A DNA stretch of 64,000 bases from Amphibalanus amphitrite (GCF_019059575.1 NW_024881610.1:744001-808000), one strand, 5' to 3'; counted from the stretch's first letter, positions 47,440-61,600 are shown. A program made the numbers and translations. Notes: generated from the letters alone by a model not told the origin.

Positions 47440-50400
47440 ATTTGTTATACCTATAGGTACCTACAGTTAAATTACCTGACCTTATTTCAAAGTAAATGCA
47501 CAAAGCTTTTCATCGAAAGTTCTTAAATCTTAAGTTATTGAGAAAAACACTGATATATTTCGAGCACTGCTCATCGTCGGTCTTAAAAAGCAAAAATGAT
47601 CACATGAAGACACAAAATGCATTCTGTGACTCAGAATGCCTTCTGAGCCTACTGACGCATTCTCACGCTATTCTGATCGTCAATGTGCAGGACTTTGAAA
47701 TGCTGTTTGAATTTTAAGAAAGCGACCGGTAACTTTCCGGGATATCAGGGGAGGGTCCGACCCCCCCCCCACGAAACCGACCCCCACCCCCACCCCCAAC
47801 CGTTGGCAGGGTCCGGGAATTGCCCAACGGGACGCGAAGGAAGAACAATTTGATGATTTTTCTATGTTTGGAGGTGAAACTTGACTCAATGACCTATATT
47901 CTAGGTGTTTGGCAAAGTTTTACAGCTGCGCAAAGACACTCAAGGTTAAAACATAGCGGAAGCTATAGTGGGGAATTTTGTCGCGCCCGGAACTTGCACG
48001 GAACTGCCGGCCTTCATACATCACATATAAGCTGGTGCCTTCAAGGGCAGTGCAGCCGAGCGCTGAAACAGTGATATTTTTCCTGTGGATTAGGCTCGAC
48101 GCCCATGGTGCGATAATTCATTGACCCGTCAGTTGGTCTGTCATTTGGCCAAATCCAGCGTCCTACAGTGCCTACATTCCGACGTTCATGTCGTGCTAGA
48201 TGATCTGTAGGTACGCGGAATAGACGGGCTTTAAAATGTGCATGTTTCTGTTCCATGACATCGTCTACACCGTATCAAGAATGCTCGTATTGGCAAAAAC
48301 CTTCAGTGTTTCCTTGTTTTTTTTTTTTATTACCTATACCCAGTTTCTTATCAATGCGTGTTTGAGATCCAGCGTCGAATGCATCATCTTCTCAACCAAT
48401 GTAATATGTATGTAAACCTATCGTCTAAAAGGCTGGTTTTGTTTATAGTTATAGGGCTTCACTGTCCTGTGAATACAATGAGGAGGAATGCAGTAAATAC
48501 CCACGATTAATCGTGTCTGGCTACTTTTTCGTCGCACTTTTGCGCAGAACAGATCATCTGAGCTCTTCACATTTTCGAACCCATGGAAATACCCAGCTGG
48601 TTTTCAGTCCATTTATAAAGCCTTGCAAGTAACTGTCCCGTAATCTTTCGAATGGCAAAAAAAAAAAACGATTACTTGTCTGTTGCGTAATCCGTTCACA
48701 TGAACTTCATGCAAATGTGAGGTGCAATGTTGATCTCGATTACAAGAATGACCACCCGTAACATCGAATCTGTGCTCACGACATCGTGAAATACTCTGCT
48801 GAATCGGATGCGGGTGGGGCGATTTCCAGCATTCCCAGTCGACCACCTGGCGCTGGTGAAATTCGTGGATAACCGGAACGGAGTCGGCTCTATCCCCGCC
48901 GAACGGACACGTGGGAGGGGAGGGGGGGGGGGGGAGAGTGGCGTGCCAGACAGACACGCGCGTGTGAAACCCGAGACGCCCCCCCCCTGGGCGCCGGACG
49001 CCAAGGCCATCAGACGGCATTGCCCCCAGCCCCTGCGGAGCTGCGGGCCGTACGATTCGACACGCGGCCGACTGCAACAGCCTCGGTGACGTCATTTACA
49101 TTCGGTGATGACGCACGTGCGTCAGTGCAAATGATGCAGGAGGCGCCCAGTAGCAGCTCTAAAGGCGGTGGTCGAGGGATTTCCATGGGCTTTTGGGCAG
49201 CCGGGCATGAAACTGCAGGTTAGCTACATCTCCTAATGCTGTCTGACACTTCATCTTGTGGGTGAAACGCTCAGTTTCCAAACGTAAGTACTAAGTACCA
49301 TTAGCTTTAGCAGTAAGCTCGTCGATAAGCTAGTTTTGTTCTCATCCTTAGAATGCATTCCAGGTGGTTAAGCACGAAAATATGGGCAAAAAGCTAAAAT
49401 ACAAAGCATACACAAACAACGCTTATGTAATCTAAATCGTACTTACATATCGTTGTCAAAAATGATAATAAAATAAACAATTCTAATAGCACTTAACGTT
49501 TGCGAAAATCATAAAAATGCTGGATCAGGAATCCACAAGATTCAGTGGATGTATGTATGTATGTATGGATTTTTTTACGCTGCATCCCGGTGGGACAGCC
49601 CAGGAGAGCCTCAGTCGTGTATCCGGCCATGCGAGTGAAAACCAGGACCGGCCAGACCCGTCGTCCCCTCAGAAAAGGCCAATAGCTGGCTCAGAGGGGG
49701 TGCCGCTATAGGGGTGCGCTCGCTCACGCAAACGGGCTCCGTGCGACGCTATTGGCAGGATTTAACGGGCGAATTTCACAGCTTATCGCGCCATGCAGCC
49801 AGTACACCCGAGAGCTCAGCTCAGTTTAAATGTCTTGAAGGTTTTCGTACGACCTTGAAATTAAAAGCAATTGAGACTTCTTTGTCTGCAGATCTATACC
49901 ACTCAGCGGCCAAGGTCGTATTCATTCACGCCGTATGTATAGTAGTACATACACACCGCATGCGACAGGCCATGAATTCATTTCGATGTAATTTTAGGAA
50001 ATGCCCTATCGGAATAGAGCGCGCGGTGCTGTACGTCTTTAATTTAGCCAGCCTGATTCTTTTTATAAGGTGATAAACCTTCTTCTTCCATACAGCAGTA
50101 GGTATGAGGGTGCGAATTGGGATGTAAGTACCTATTCCCATGTATTCCGATGCCTCATCAGTCCTCACTGACATCAACGATTCACTGTGGAAGATTCTTG
50201 TGTTCAGATCATCCATCTCCAACAGCGATTCCCTTATTTTACCGTCTGAGCTCTCAAAGGTGCAATCCTGAAGATAGAGACATCTTTTCTGCAAAAAAAA
50301 AAACGGAAATGATTACATCTACTCGTACTCTTCAAGAGAAATGATGACTGCAGAGGTATAAGTCATGCAGATGGCTCCCTGCGCGTCGTGACATGAAGGA

Positions 50401-52340
50401 ACGACTCACATACAGGTGCTGATAATCCCTACCAATGACCCACCCTCCCCTAATGGTCACGTTACTGACGTGCACTATGCAAGTCTGGGAGTGTATACTC
50501 TGCAAGCCACGTACCTATATGAATCATGACACTTACGCAATGCAGGGTTTCTAAATTTGTCGGATTCCAATTCCCGTACGCTCTTGGATCGAGTCTCAGT
50601 ATTATCCATCTTTTTATATTCCGTTGTGAACAAAATGCATCGAATAAAGCCAAAAGTATATGCTAATGGAATGTAGCTATACTTTCGACACAATCATGAA
50701 GTGCGCCTTGTGCCATAGACAAAGAAGAAATTATCTAGTGGCAGTGCAATGTGTGCTTTGCGGTAGCGGCTGATATGCAGTTCACAGTGCACATACTCAT
50801 AAAATCTCGCAATGCAGTGCAGCATGCATTGTACCATGATTATACAAAACAAATAATTTACTGTCACCCGTACAAAAAAAAAAAAAAAACACAAATGAAA
50901 TTGTCGTGAATCTTGTGCATACCTGAATAGCGATATCTAACGTGCATCATCACTTCAATTTCTCAGACTCGCTCAGCAAAGCAGGTACAGATTAAAAACA
51001 CTAAGAACGATTCGGTGTCAATCTTCTCAAAATCCCAAAATACGCGATCTGTTCATCTACGTTTTCGGGAAAGCGGTCTGATCTGAAACAGTTTTTCTCG
51101 CTCTGCAGCACGTCTAAAAAGTTGCAGACTAACGGGGGCCAACATGACAGACGAAGCTTTTTTAGAAGTAAAGTGGCAGCCTTGTCGTCAATCTGGCATC
51201 CCGATCGCGGGCAAAACCCACCCCAAGTTCCCCACTATGTGAGCCGTGATTTGGATGGCCGCAGTTTTATCTGGCGCTGCTGCTCTGTCCGGCACTATCC
51301 AGTCACCCGAACCGAGATATCGCCGCTGTGTGTCCAGCACGTGTCTCTGGAGGGGGGGAGGGGGTCAGCCTCCCACACCAGGTGCGCCCCCCCCCCTCCC
51401 GAGCGGTACCAGGCCGCTCCAAGTCCCCAGGGGGGGGGGGGGGGTCGTCCCAAGGGAGGTAGGTATCTATTCCCGGAGCTTTGCCCACGGACGACGTAGA
51501 CTCAGAAATCCCGCGAAAACAGTCTACACTAATACGCATCACTGTCGAATAGCGAGATTTAAATGCGCACCGGTTCACTGCAGTGTGAAATACGATTGCA
51601 GTTTGCACCTATGGGTACCATGCTGACGCGTCCTGCATGCTTAACGTTCATATAACGTCCCACTTGGATTTGTTCGCTAACAATTTTTTTCCGCCGATTT
51701 TTTACATTCGCACTAGGATGGTATCGCTAAACTACATTATGGGATTGTGCGTTTCGCTAGCCTGCAATTTGGTGCCAACTGATTGACGAACACAGTAGAT
51801 ATTAACGATGGATTATGGGTACGAATCTGCTAAACTTTTTAATTTGAGCAGAATGCGTATGAATATTTAGGTATGTCACACATGACACAACGTCACCGAG
51901 CATAACGTGTTGTATGCTAGCGTAGGCATAGAGTCGGGCGAGGACGAGGATGTTATAAATTGTTTATTTTCTACAGTATGTAACGGCTAAACCTCCTAAC
52001 TCAGCTTGCAGTTTTATGACTTATATTACCACTTAACTATTTGAGGAATCTAGTGCCAGATGTACCTAACTAAGCTTTATCCATCATGTAGCACTATAAT
52101 GTCAAGATTAACAGGGCTAAACTGTTCATGGCAAGTTTTCTGATAAAATCAAAGCAACGTTTGTCACGTAACCGACAACAAAAGCCACACTTCGGTATAT
52201 CTAAGGGTCCATCACGGAAATTCCTTAAACCTGCTCACATATGCCGGTTTTTCCAGTGCGCAATCTAATGATCTTTTATTACACCATTTTCGCATAACAT
52301 CAGCACTTAGCAACGTGTTTACACAGCTGTACCTATAATT
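47440..52340. other. Gene-poor region between the SVWC cluster and the nardilysin gene
   Basis: Most of this stretch shows only short random open frames. Notable pieces are C- and G-runs at 47760-47800, 48918-48935, 51345-51370 and 51430-51445, and a GC-rich island at about 48800-49100. That island yields frames such as AGIEPTPFRLSTN, a kind of sequence often produced by dispersed retroposons. A TATG short repeat lies at 49552-49568. No RNA gene was identified. Confidence 0.35.
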
Positions 52341-52383
52341 ATTGAGAGCCTGGCTTTGTGCAAGAGCCAGACGACTGGAGACT

Positions 52384-53124
52384 ATGTTCCAGTTAAAGCT
52401 GCTGGAAATGTCGGCACACGGTGGGTGGTAAGAGGACAGCGCCGCAGCTGCGACCGACCAATTACGCTGATACTTCCAAGCACTTTGGCCGCTTGTTTGC
52501 GGTGACCAAATTGACACAAATCCGCCGGTACAATGCGTGGGGCCGAGCCGATCCGCGGCCGCCCAAATCATTCCGCGGACCCCACTCGGCGCAAACAACT
52601 TCAGTCGCTGCGCTAAGCCGACTGAGCAGGCTTCTTTTCGGTCAACTGAACGTGTTTAGTGGCGAGCTTTTAGAGGAATTAACCGCAGTTTTGGACGTCG
52701 GAGCCAAGATGAGACGGTATGAAATCCTGGGAATGTGGCTGAAGACATCCACTTCACTCCGACCAGCTCTGTCCGAACTGGTAAAGTATAGGTGCGTATG
52801 TCAGAAAACAAACGCTTATTTCTAAATCTGATCTGCTACCTTCTATAACATCGCTAATGACTATTGAAGATATTTTTCATTCTAAGTGGCAAGTGCGCTT
52901 AGCTGGAACTTTTATATTATGTTCAAAATGTTCCTTATGAACAAATGAATGATGAACCTTACATAGCATTATATATTTTGGCCGTCCAATGCTAAACGCA
53001 CATTGTTGATGATATTCAGTAGGTAATCAAGACGACTATCGTCGTGTCCCGTAGGTATACTGAAGCGGCACGAGAGCTATGGAGAGAATACGCCAACATG
53101 TTTCATGGCCAAATACGATATTAG
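52384..53124 (+). CDS. Candidate small three-exon gene, unknown function
   Basis: Three segments join in frame through good splice sites: one ending at 52427 (donor GTAAGA), 52630-52791 (acceptor GAGCAG, donor GTGCGT) and 53055-53124 (acceptor CGTAG, stop TAG at 53122). Using the ATG at 52384 the product is 91 residues. The first exon could start further left, since its frame stays open back to a stop at about 52336. The peptide reads like real protein, helical and rich in Leu, Glu and Arg (for example FSGELLEELTAVLD and YTEAARELWREYANMF), with no signal peptide. I do not recognise the family. It could also be the end of a longer gene or a decayed exon set. Confidence 0.4.
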
Positions 53125-53129
53125 ACGTC

Positions 53130-54100
53130 TTCACGACGGCTATCTGGTGCACATTAGGTGTAGATTTGCAGGCTACAGATTCGGTCAAATTAGGTTCATT
53201 TGTGTTTCTTAGAAGTTATTAGCTTGGGCTGCGCAGTTGCTAACCTATATGGTTTTTCAAATTATCCGACATTATTTTCCATTAAAACGCTGAAATAAAA
53301 TCGTGATATGAACATATTTGTTGTAAAAGATATTTGGTGCAGATTGGTCAAGTTTGGTGCATCCGCCAGACAACTCGTCGTGAAAACGGCTTAGGTATCA
53401 ATAAATGTGTGCTGCACTTTGTCCAAATTTCTCAAGCGCTATATACAGGAACGTACTTATGTAAAGTCCGTTTCTTATAGGTGAACTTGAACAAGTTTCT
53501 AAATTCGTAGCTGTACGACCCTCAAGGTAATTTATAATTTGGATAAGCCCCCAGTTATCACTCCAGAGAAACCTGTCAAACATGTTCGGACCGTAATGTT
53601 GAGAAGTTGCGTGCTAAGAGCGTTACACATGGCACCGTTATCATTGTGGCATCTGGAAAACACGGATACCTAACAGGATACATAAGTAAGTGGCCCGTTT
53701 CGATGAAAATTCCCCATGAAACTGTGTTACCTACACATACAGTCTGCAATGATCTTCACCGTTGTCAGGCAGCGTGCGTAACATACGACTATAAAAAGCC
53801 GGATGAGCGGGGTGCAAATGACGCACATTATAGGTAACGCTGGGTCACGTCGAGCAAACGTGCGTTACCAGCCGGGACTTCACTTCATGATAATAGCGCA
53901 ATTCAGAGTTGCTTGGTCCCCGAATATCCCGCAGTGTGCCGCGTCAAAACCACTAAAAATATGTGAGAGTGCGTCATGCAATTAGGTTGCAGCAGGGGCT
54001 TTTTGGATTCATATGAGGTTGATGGCCGGAATAGGATTTTAGACGCCCAAGCGTAAAAAACGTTGGATTAATGGTGAGAATGGGTTAATCATGACATGTA
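53130..54100. other. Unassigned intergenic sequence
   Basis: AT-rich region with no coding exon, RNA gene or repeat end that I can support. It would include the 3' UTR of the candidate gene ending at 53124. Confidence 0.3.
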
Positions 54101-54104
54101 TGTA

Positions 54105-55466
54105 CAGGGTGTCTCAAAAGTTCGTTCACAGGTACCAGCCATGCTTTTTTGTCAATAATTCTGAATCAACAAGAAATTAACAGTCGAAATTTTGCATGGG
54201 CATTGGTGACAACCTTCCTCAAGCAGTCTCATTGTTTTCAAGTGCATTCGACCCTTCATGAGCTCACAAAAAGGGTTCACCTCTGACCATGGGTCAGGCA
54301 CGAAAATGTAGATTGCAAAGTCGGGTATGTTGTGAAACTCTCTGTTTCAGGACTAATGGGAATGGTTAAGTCGGAAATGACACATGGTTAAGTGTCGGCG
54401 AGGATGAGTGCAACATGATGATCATCTCATAAAAACGGTGGCTAAAATTTTTGAAGGACGAAACCATGCGAGACTAACGGCGTTTTGAACGACCCTCGCA
54501 CGATAGCAGACTCGTGTTCCGGAAAGCAGCTGAAAATGCGGTCATAACTATTGAAAACTGGCAAGAAGGTCACAGACAGAGGTTACCCATTTTCAAAAAG
54601 TGCAGGTCATCGTAAAATAAAGACAAATTATAATTTAAAATTGTTTATAATATCTATAACGCTAATTTTTTGGGACAATAACACAAAAATCGTCAATGCC
54701 AAGGACACCTGACCCTCCAAAAGTGTCAGTTATTGTAAAATTTTATCTAACGAAGTTTCAAGAGGCAGATCTGCAGCGAATAATTTTCTTTTAAACACAA
54801 AATCCCGATAAAACCACACGATGGACTGGTTTGGGCCGTTTACAAAGCAGAACATCTCCCGAGGAAAACACTCCGCAACCGAGCGAAGGTCTTGGCGTGG
54901 GGAATGACGAGCGCTTGGAATTTGCAAAATTTGCACAATGTGTCTGAGAAACAGACGTCCGACACATTCTGCTACCATATGATGCGAAAAATTTACTCCT
55001 GGCACTTCCCGTTTGTTCAGGACTGGGGTCGTTTTGAAAAGGAAAATGGCGCTTGGGATGTCGGCGCCAGTCATTCATGAAGGAGTTAGCGCCAGAGAAT
55101 GCCTACAAAATACTCAAGAATGGTGTCGATGCAAGCTGTCGGCTTTCAGGGAAAATCAGATGTTGCCGGGGAGCTAGTCAAAACTAAATCCGACGCAGAA
55201 ACTGCAGGGGATTCCCCTGCAAGAGCTTGAAAGCTGGTAACCTTTTAGGTATCAGCCTCCGGCAGCTGACGGAGCAACAAAAATCGGTATGAGCAAATAT
55301 TTTTGGAGATACAGCAAAGGGGTTAGTTTCCAACCTTCTTAATCAGTTGCCAAAGCATGCATATTTGTCTGGTGTACACACAGACACCAAAACCTTATAC
55401 TTTTGGCCGGTTCTTATATGCTTTATTGGCATGGGAAATGTGTGAACGAACTTTTGAGACACCCTG
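54105..55466. mobile_element. Mariner-type TIR element, decayed, 1.36 kb
   Basis: CAGGGTGTCTCAAAAGTTCG at the left end continues through TTCACA and is matched by a perfect inverted copy ending at 55466, about 26 bp in all. Both sides are flanked by TA. Length, TA duplication and a CAGGGTGTCTCAAAAGT end are typical of mariner-like elements. No intact transposase frame remains; open frames are at most about 115 residues and interrupted. Confidence 0.75.
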
Positions 55467-55489
55467 TACGTATCTAGAATATATATCAG

Positions 55490-56360
55490 TAATTATTTAG
55501 GCCTACCCAAATTCCTCTTGTTCCTATGCGGCGGGCCACATGCTCGGTGCCAACAGCGCCGGGCCAGCTGGAGGAGTGTTTGAACAACCCTCCTCTCCCA
55601 TCTATCTCCGCTCCTGGGCCTCGTAGCGACACGCGGTAAGCGGCATTCGAAAGAGCGTTAAAAAGCATGACGGAAGTACTGCAGTTATTTTTAGGTCAGG
55701 TCAAAGGTCACGTCGGCACAGGTCATCAAAAGTCAAATATCGTCTATGACGACAATATTCGACAAATTGGCGCATATAAGTCGGGAATAAATAGAGCAAC
55801 ACGGCAGCGGAAAAGAGCATTCGATTAGCTCTGACGTTCTTAATTTGTAAATTGTCGTCAAATTTGGGCTAAGATCAACGGTTTAGCCTCCAGAGGGCAA
55901 AAACTCTTAAAATAGCCGCTTTTATGAAAAATGTTTTTCTTTAAAAAAACTTTTGACTCTGAGTCAAAAGTTTCACTTTTGACTTTCCTGCAGGAAAGCT
56001 ACGGCATTGCTTTTGCTGGCATCGTGTTCCTCCCATCGAGACGCGTCGAATCTATAATCGGACGAAGTCACTCTATAATTGGACATTTAACGTTATTGTG
56101 ACGTCAATTCAAATGAGCTTGACAACACATTTTGACAAAACTACCACTACCTATTCAAGAATATTTTTGCTAAGTTTCGCTTCTCTGTTTCTCCGCATTG
56201 CGACGATATCATCAGAGAAGTGTAGAGGGAACAAGTTGCCCCAGGGTTTCCCAATTTTAGGTAGCTCTCTATAGTCAGCGCGTTCAGAGCCATTGCGAAA
56301 AACCGTCAGGCGTCGGTGGCGGCACCATCTCTTCTCCTTGGCCGGGCCGGGAGAAGAAGT
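55490..56360. repeat. AGGTCA-type repeat copy
   Basis: It shares CTCCTGGGCCTCGTAGCGAC, GGTAAGCGGCATTCGAAAGAGCG, AACGGTTTAGCCTCCAGAGG and GCATCGTGTTCCTCCCATCG with the copies at 540-1090 and 31310-31750, and is more diverged. GCGCCGGGCC near 55557 and GGCCGGGCCGGGAG near 56340 mark the G/C-rich ends. Confidence 0.55.
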
Positions 56361-56799
56361 ATTAAAAGCTTGAATTTTTATTTCATTTATCGATAACGGG
56401 GCAACTTTGAGTGCATATTATGCACAAAACCAGCGATTTCAAATGAAGCTTTCCTTTTTGGGTCCACAGGATGACCGGACCGATCCACAAATCTGTTGAG
56501 TGTAGACCCTCCACTTTTTTGGCAACTATGTGCGGGATTCCCTCATTCGGACCCGGGCCAAATGTCCTCTGCTAGCAGTGGGCGACGCTCCCGGCCGGTC
56601 TGCTCAGCCCATCACCTCCCTAGCGGGCCGTGTCAGAGCAAGGTCGGTCGGTGTTCGCGGCCCATTCCTGGCCGGATCGGCGGCGAGGCGGCGGCCTCTG
56701 ATGTGGCCGGCGTCACAAACAGTCCCCCTCCCCCAGAGATCTGCAGCGGGTGAACACTGAACGGTGGCGGGTCGCCGGCCAACAGCCAAGAGACACTTC

Positions 56800-57715
56800 A
56801 AACCGACACAGGAACACAACCATGAAAGATACCGGACCGACACAGGAATAGGCCGTGCCAGATACCGGAACACAGCCGTGTCAGATACCGGACCGACACA
56901 GTCGTGGCAGATACTGGACCGACACAGGAACACGGCCGTGTCAGATACTGGACCAGCACAGCAGTGTCAGATACCGGATCGATACAGTCAGATACCGGGA
57001 CAACACAGGAAGGCACAACAGTGTCAGATACCGGACCGAGACTCAGCAGACAGCAACACAGCCGTGTCAGATACTGGACCAACACAGGAACACGGCCGTG
57101 TCAGATACTGGACCGACACAGGATCAACACAACTGTGTTAGATACCGGACCGACACAGCCGTGTCAGATAGGTACTTGGCCGACTCAGGAACACAGCCGT
57201 TTCAGACACCGGACCGATACAGGAACACGGCCGTGTCAGATACTGGACTGACACAGGAGCAGGCCGTGTCAGATACCGGACCGACTCAGGAACAGGCCGT
57301 GTCAGATACCGGACAGCCACAGTCGTGTCAGATACTGGACCGACATAGCCGTGTCAGATACTGGATCGACACAACCGTGTCAGATATTAGCCCGAAACAG
57401 CCGTGTCAGATACTGGACCGATACAACCGTGTCAGATACTAGCCCGAAACAGCCGTGTCAGATACTGGACCGACACTGCTGTGTCAGATACTGAACCGAC
57501 ACAGCCGTGTCAGATACTGGACCCACAAAACCGTGTCAGATACTGAACTGTCACAGAATACTGGACCGGCACAGCCGTGTCAGATATTGGACCGACCCAG
57601 GAACACGACCGTGTCAGATACCGTACCGACACAGCCGTGTCAGATACTGGACAGACTCAGCCATGTCAGATACTGTACCGACACAGGAACACAGCCGTGC
57701 CAGACAGAGCAACAC
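56800..57715. repeat. Minisatellite with TGTCAGATACTGGACCGACA units
   Basis: Units such as CCGTGTCAGATACTGGACCG followed by ACACAG, some extended by GAACACGG, repeat through about 0.9 kb. Unit length varies (about 26 or 34-36 bases). All frames stay partly open, giving peptides with SDTGPTQ repeats that I consider artefacts. Confidence 0.9.
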
Positions 57716-58640
57716 GATGCCAATGGCGAGGCGGCCGGGTGACGTAATGGCGAACTGACCTAACGTTCCTACGTGGAAAGCAAGAAACACTATCAGTGGC
57801 GAATACAGATACAGGTTGTACCTTCTGAAAATGCGTCCTTGATATTTCTGCACACAGAGCATCGCGAAGTCGAAGCATTTGCCAGCCGCGAGGTGACTAC
57901 ATAGTACATATAGGAGTATCAACCTGGTGTAAAAAAACACCGGTCGATGGCCAGAACTTTTACGGAAGTAATACCTATATACTCTGAAGACCCCAAAACC
58001 GGACCGACCCGTACCCCGGCCCAGTTGCAGTGGGCGAGTACGGATCACTGTACGTACTGAGTGATGTCCTACTGAGCCACGGTACGCTAGGGAATGTTAG
58101 TAGCGCCGCCACGGTATACGACGGAATGAGTGCTGCAGATGACGCCACTAGGGAGGTGGCCAGGTGACTGTATCAACCACTAAACTGGAGTCTTTTCCAT
58201 TGATACCCGCAGTCTCCACAGTTTGTCCATCCGTAGAGGAAAAGTAACTAAGGAAAACGTCATTTTAGGAATTTTCAGCAACATGTCGCTTTTCTTTTTC
58301 TTCACCAGTGCAGTCGTCAGACTACGTTCTGAACCAGACACTTGAAGGAAAACACAATCCACCGTGAATACAGTTGTATTACATAAAACAAAGATCACAA
58401 GCCAGGTGCCTCTAAGTCAGACAGGCGGCACTCGATAGCAACACGGTTCGCCTATTTTACACATTTTGACACAGCTCCTCGACTTCCACAATAACCTGTC
58501 ACAGCAGTGTGGCGCCCTGTAAAAGTAGAAAGTCGATCGACTGGAAACTTTGTATTGGTATGACAGCAGCATCGGCACGTAATGATAACACCACTGTGGC
58601 ACTGTTTTAGTTAAACCATTGGTCCTAGTGTGGTCCGGCG
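57716..58640. other. Intergenic region and presumed 3' UTR of nardilysin
   Basis: No coding exon was recognised. The 3' UTR of the minus-strand nardilysin gene should lie in the right part, but I did not find a canonical AATAAA close to the stop codon. Confidence 0.35.
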
Positions 58641-58645
58641 CAGCC

Positions 58646-61600
58646 TCATTCTACGATCCTGGTCACGGGGAAGAGGTAGAGCTCCGTTTTGAACTTCTCC
58701 ACCGAGTCCAGGTAGCGCCGCTCGTGCGAGGCCGCCTCTCCTAGCAGCAGCGGCAGCGCGTGCGCCGACTGGGCGCCCCCCTCGGCGGCTGCGCTCCCGC
58801 TGCTGGCCGAGTCGCCGGCACACTCTGCGGGCGGGGTGACTGGGGTGCCGACGGGCGGCAGGTCGGCCGCCGCGCTCCCCACCACCTGGACGGCCAGCGC
58901 GCGCCGCTGACACGTCACCGCCTCCTTGAACACGTCGCGCACCTCCTTCAGCGTGATCGACTGCAGCAGCTCCGACTGCGCGGCGGGGAGGGAGGAGGGA
59001 GGTCAGAATACAGAGCACAGCACCGGCGGGGAGGGTGGAGGGAGGTCTGAACACAGGACACAGCACTAGACTGATGTAAGACAAACGTGGTTCCTCGGTA
59101 TGCGCATGCCACGAATGGATGGCAGGTAATTGTAAATGAATGCAGTGCCACGTCGTCTCTAAAGCGTTATGGAAGCTCATAAAACAATACAAATAGAGAT
59201 GGACAAACTCAGCGAAAGGATTCCCAACTCGGAAAGTTTAGAACAAACTGCAAACTCACTATCAAGCGAATTAAATAAAAAACTCCGCCCTTTCAGCCTT
59301 CCTTCCCTGACTCAGGCACGATGCCTTTATCTCCGTCCTACCACCCACCCCCTTCTGTCCCTCCACCTCACCTCTTTGTCGAGTCGGTCGAACACATACT
59401 CCCCAGAGCAGATCTCTGCCCAGTTTCTGTTCACCTCCTCCTCTAGAGACACGTCTGCGCACTGCTTGTTCCTAATGAGAGCGTCCCGCACCACGTCCAG
59501 CTCCGACTTGGTCAGCGCCGACAGCTTGTCCACAAAGTAGTCGAGGAAGGCGGCAATACGCTCGTCCACATGCTCCGGTCTGAATACAGAGGAACAACAG
59601 TGAACGATGGGTCCTTAAAATGCACGAGAGGGTATAATTACATTATGCTTACTCAGTGACTGAAAGCAAAGAGGATTGTCACTAGGGTGACCCGCGTGCT
59701 CCTCAACGCGAAAAGGGATATTTTCGATCGGCGGGTGTTCGGTTGTTCTTGTGTCGGTTGGGTTATCTATCCATTTCGGTCGATTGCTTTTTGACGGCTA
59801 AACGTTTTGGTTTGTGGAAAAAATATCCACCGCATCGAGGTGCCCGTGTCTGATAAGCATGCTTTCCACTTCAGAATCTGTCAAATGTGCTTTATAATTT
59901 AGGCGCGTAGTTTTATGACAAATTTAAGGCGTAGATAATTTTCACTAAAAATCGTTTTGCAGAGGTTTGAAACATTTATATTGTTAAGAATACTGTTGCT
60001 TGTCATGCAAACGTGATGATTGGATCTTGGAGAGAATTGAATGCTCTTTCCAATGATAGCATTTTCAATTGTCAAACGTATCAGGTTAAGCAGCAAAATC
60101 CGTGTAATTATTTAGTGGCACATTTTGGACAAACACCATTTAATTCAGCGATTTTTTCCACATTGTTTTTGATCAATTAGCTTTTCACATTTTTTCCATG
60201 AGAGACGGTACATTTTTATTGCTAATAGGCGCTGTTTCAACTCATTCCGTCTGACGATCACCTGAAATTAATATGAATTCCAAAATCCGTCCAAAACGTC
60301 CATTTTTCAAAAGAAAGTGTCCTCACCGGTGCTCGTGGCGCGTGCCAACCCCTGCACCGCACACCATTCGATAGCCCGTTCGATTCTCTACACGATGCTG
60401 TTTTCCCCGTACCGGTCGGGCCCACGGTTACCGAGATATTGCACCGGGACCGGACCCGTGTCGGGCAAATTTGGCTGTTTTCGCCCGTTTTTGCCAGCCG
60501 ATTAATACATGTAAAGTCTATGACGCGAATTTGCACTTTTGGGGCACGCGCCACGCGCTCGCTATCGATCCGATCGAGCTGAGACCCATCAAAGGCACGT
60601 TGTCCATCCTTGTTCTATGAGTTGCGCAAACTTCAGCGCGGTAGGTGCAACGGTGTGACCTGTAACCCGCGCTACGTAGCACCATGTCGCGACCTTCGTA
60701 ATAGACAGAAACTACGCCTTCCTCAAATAGTAATATAGATATGAAATATTCGGAGGTACTTTGTGTAGAAAGGGTAAGTACGGACAATTTCAGTAAAAGA
60801 ACGATACTATGGGCACTAATTAGTCGTGAACAATCGTGTAGAAAACAACTTGCCTAAGCCATAAAACACCTTCAAAACTCGCAACACTAACTATCCTGCC
60901 CACGTCTCTTCATTACCAGCCTGCCACATAATACTGACGTGAACTTGTCGGCCTGTGTGTTGACGCTGATGGTGAAGCCGAGGATGCCGTGCACACAGCG
61001 CATCAGCGAGAACACGTGGTAGCCCAGCTGCTCCTGGGTCCGCAGAAAGTCGAACGTCGGCTCCTCCATCACGTTCTGACGGTGCAAGGGTGAGTCAGTC
61101 AGAGTTAGGGTGACGTTTCAGTGTCAACAGCACTGTGCAAAAAACCGCCATTGACTCCCTCCAACGTGGAAATGATGGGACACGGCCGTCTACAGGTCTC
61201 ACCATGAGCAGCTCGAGGGCGCAGGCGGCGCGGATGGTGCCCGGCCGCCACTGGTAGAAGTTGGTGATCATGGTGTTGGTGTTGCTGGTGTTGAAGGAAG
61301 CGGCGCGGCAGTACGTCTGGCCCTCGGGCAGCTGCACCACCCGCGTGTCGGGCCACAGGACGGGCGGCAGCGGCTGGTGGCCCAGACACGAGCGGGACGA
61401 CTCGAACAGCGACACCGCCTGTCGCTCAGTCATGTTGCCCTGGCGGACAGAGGCGGCGGCGAGTCGCGTCGGTCACTGGGTAGAAATAGGCGGTACCAGG
61501 GCACTAAAGTCGGCGGTATATGCTGTCCATGCAGTAGGTACAATATGCTGAAACTGCGCGCGGAACACTCATTGTAATAGTTGACTTGCGTAAATTTACT

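Noticed and set aside
48613-49100. 160-residue open frame in a GC-rich island
   Set aside because: Overlapping frames are open on both strands due to GC content. The AGIEPTPFRL-type text is common in translated retroposons, and no domain is seen.
56855-57442. 195-residue open frame rich in SDTGPTQ
   Set aside because: Translation of the minisatellite. Other frames of the same DNA look alike.
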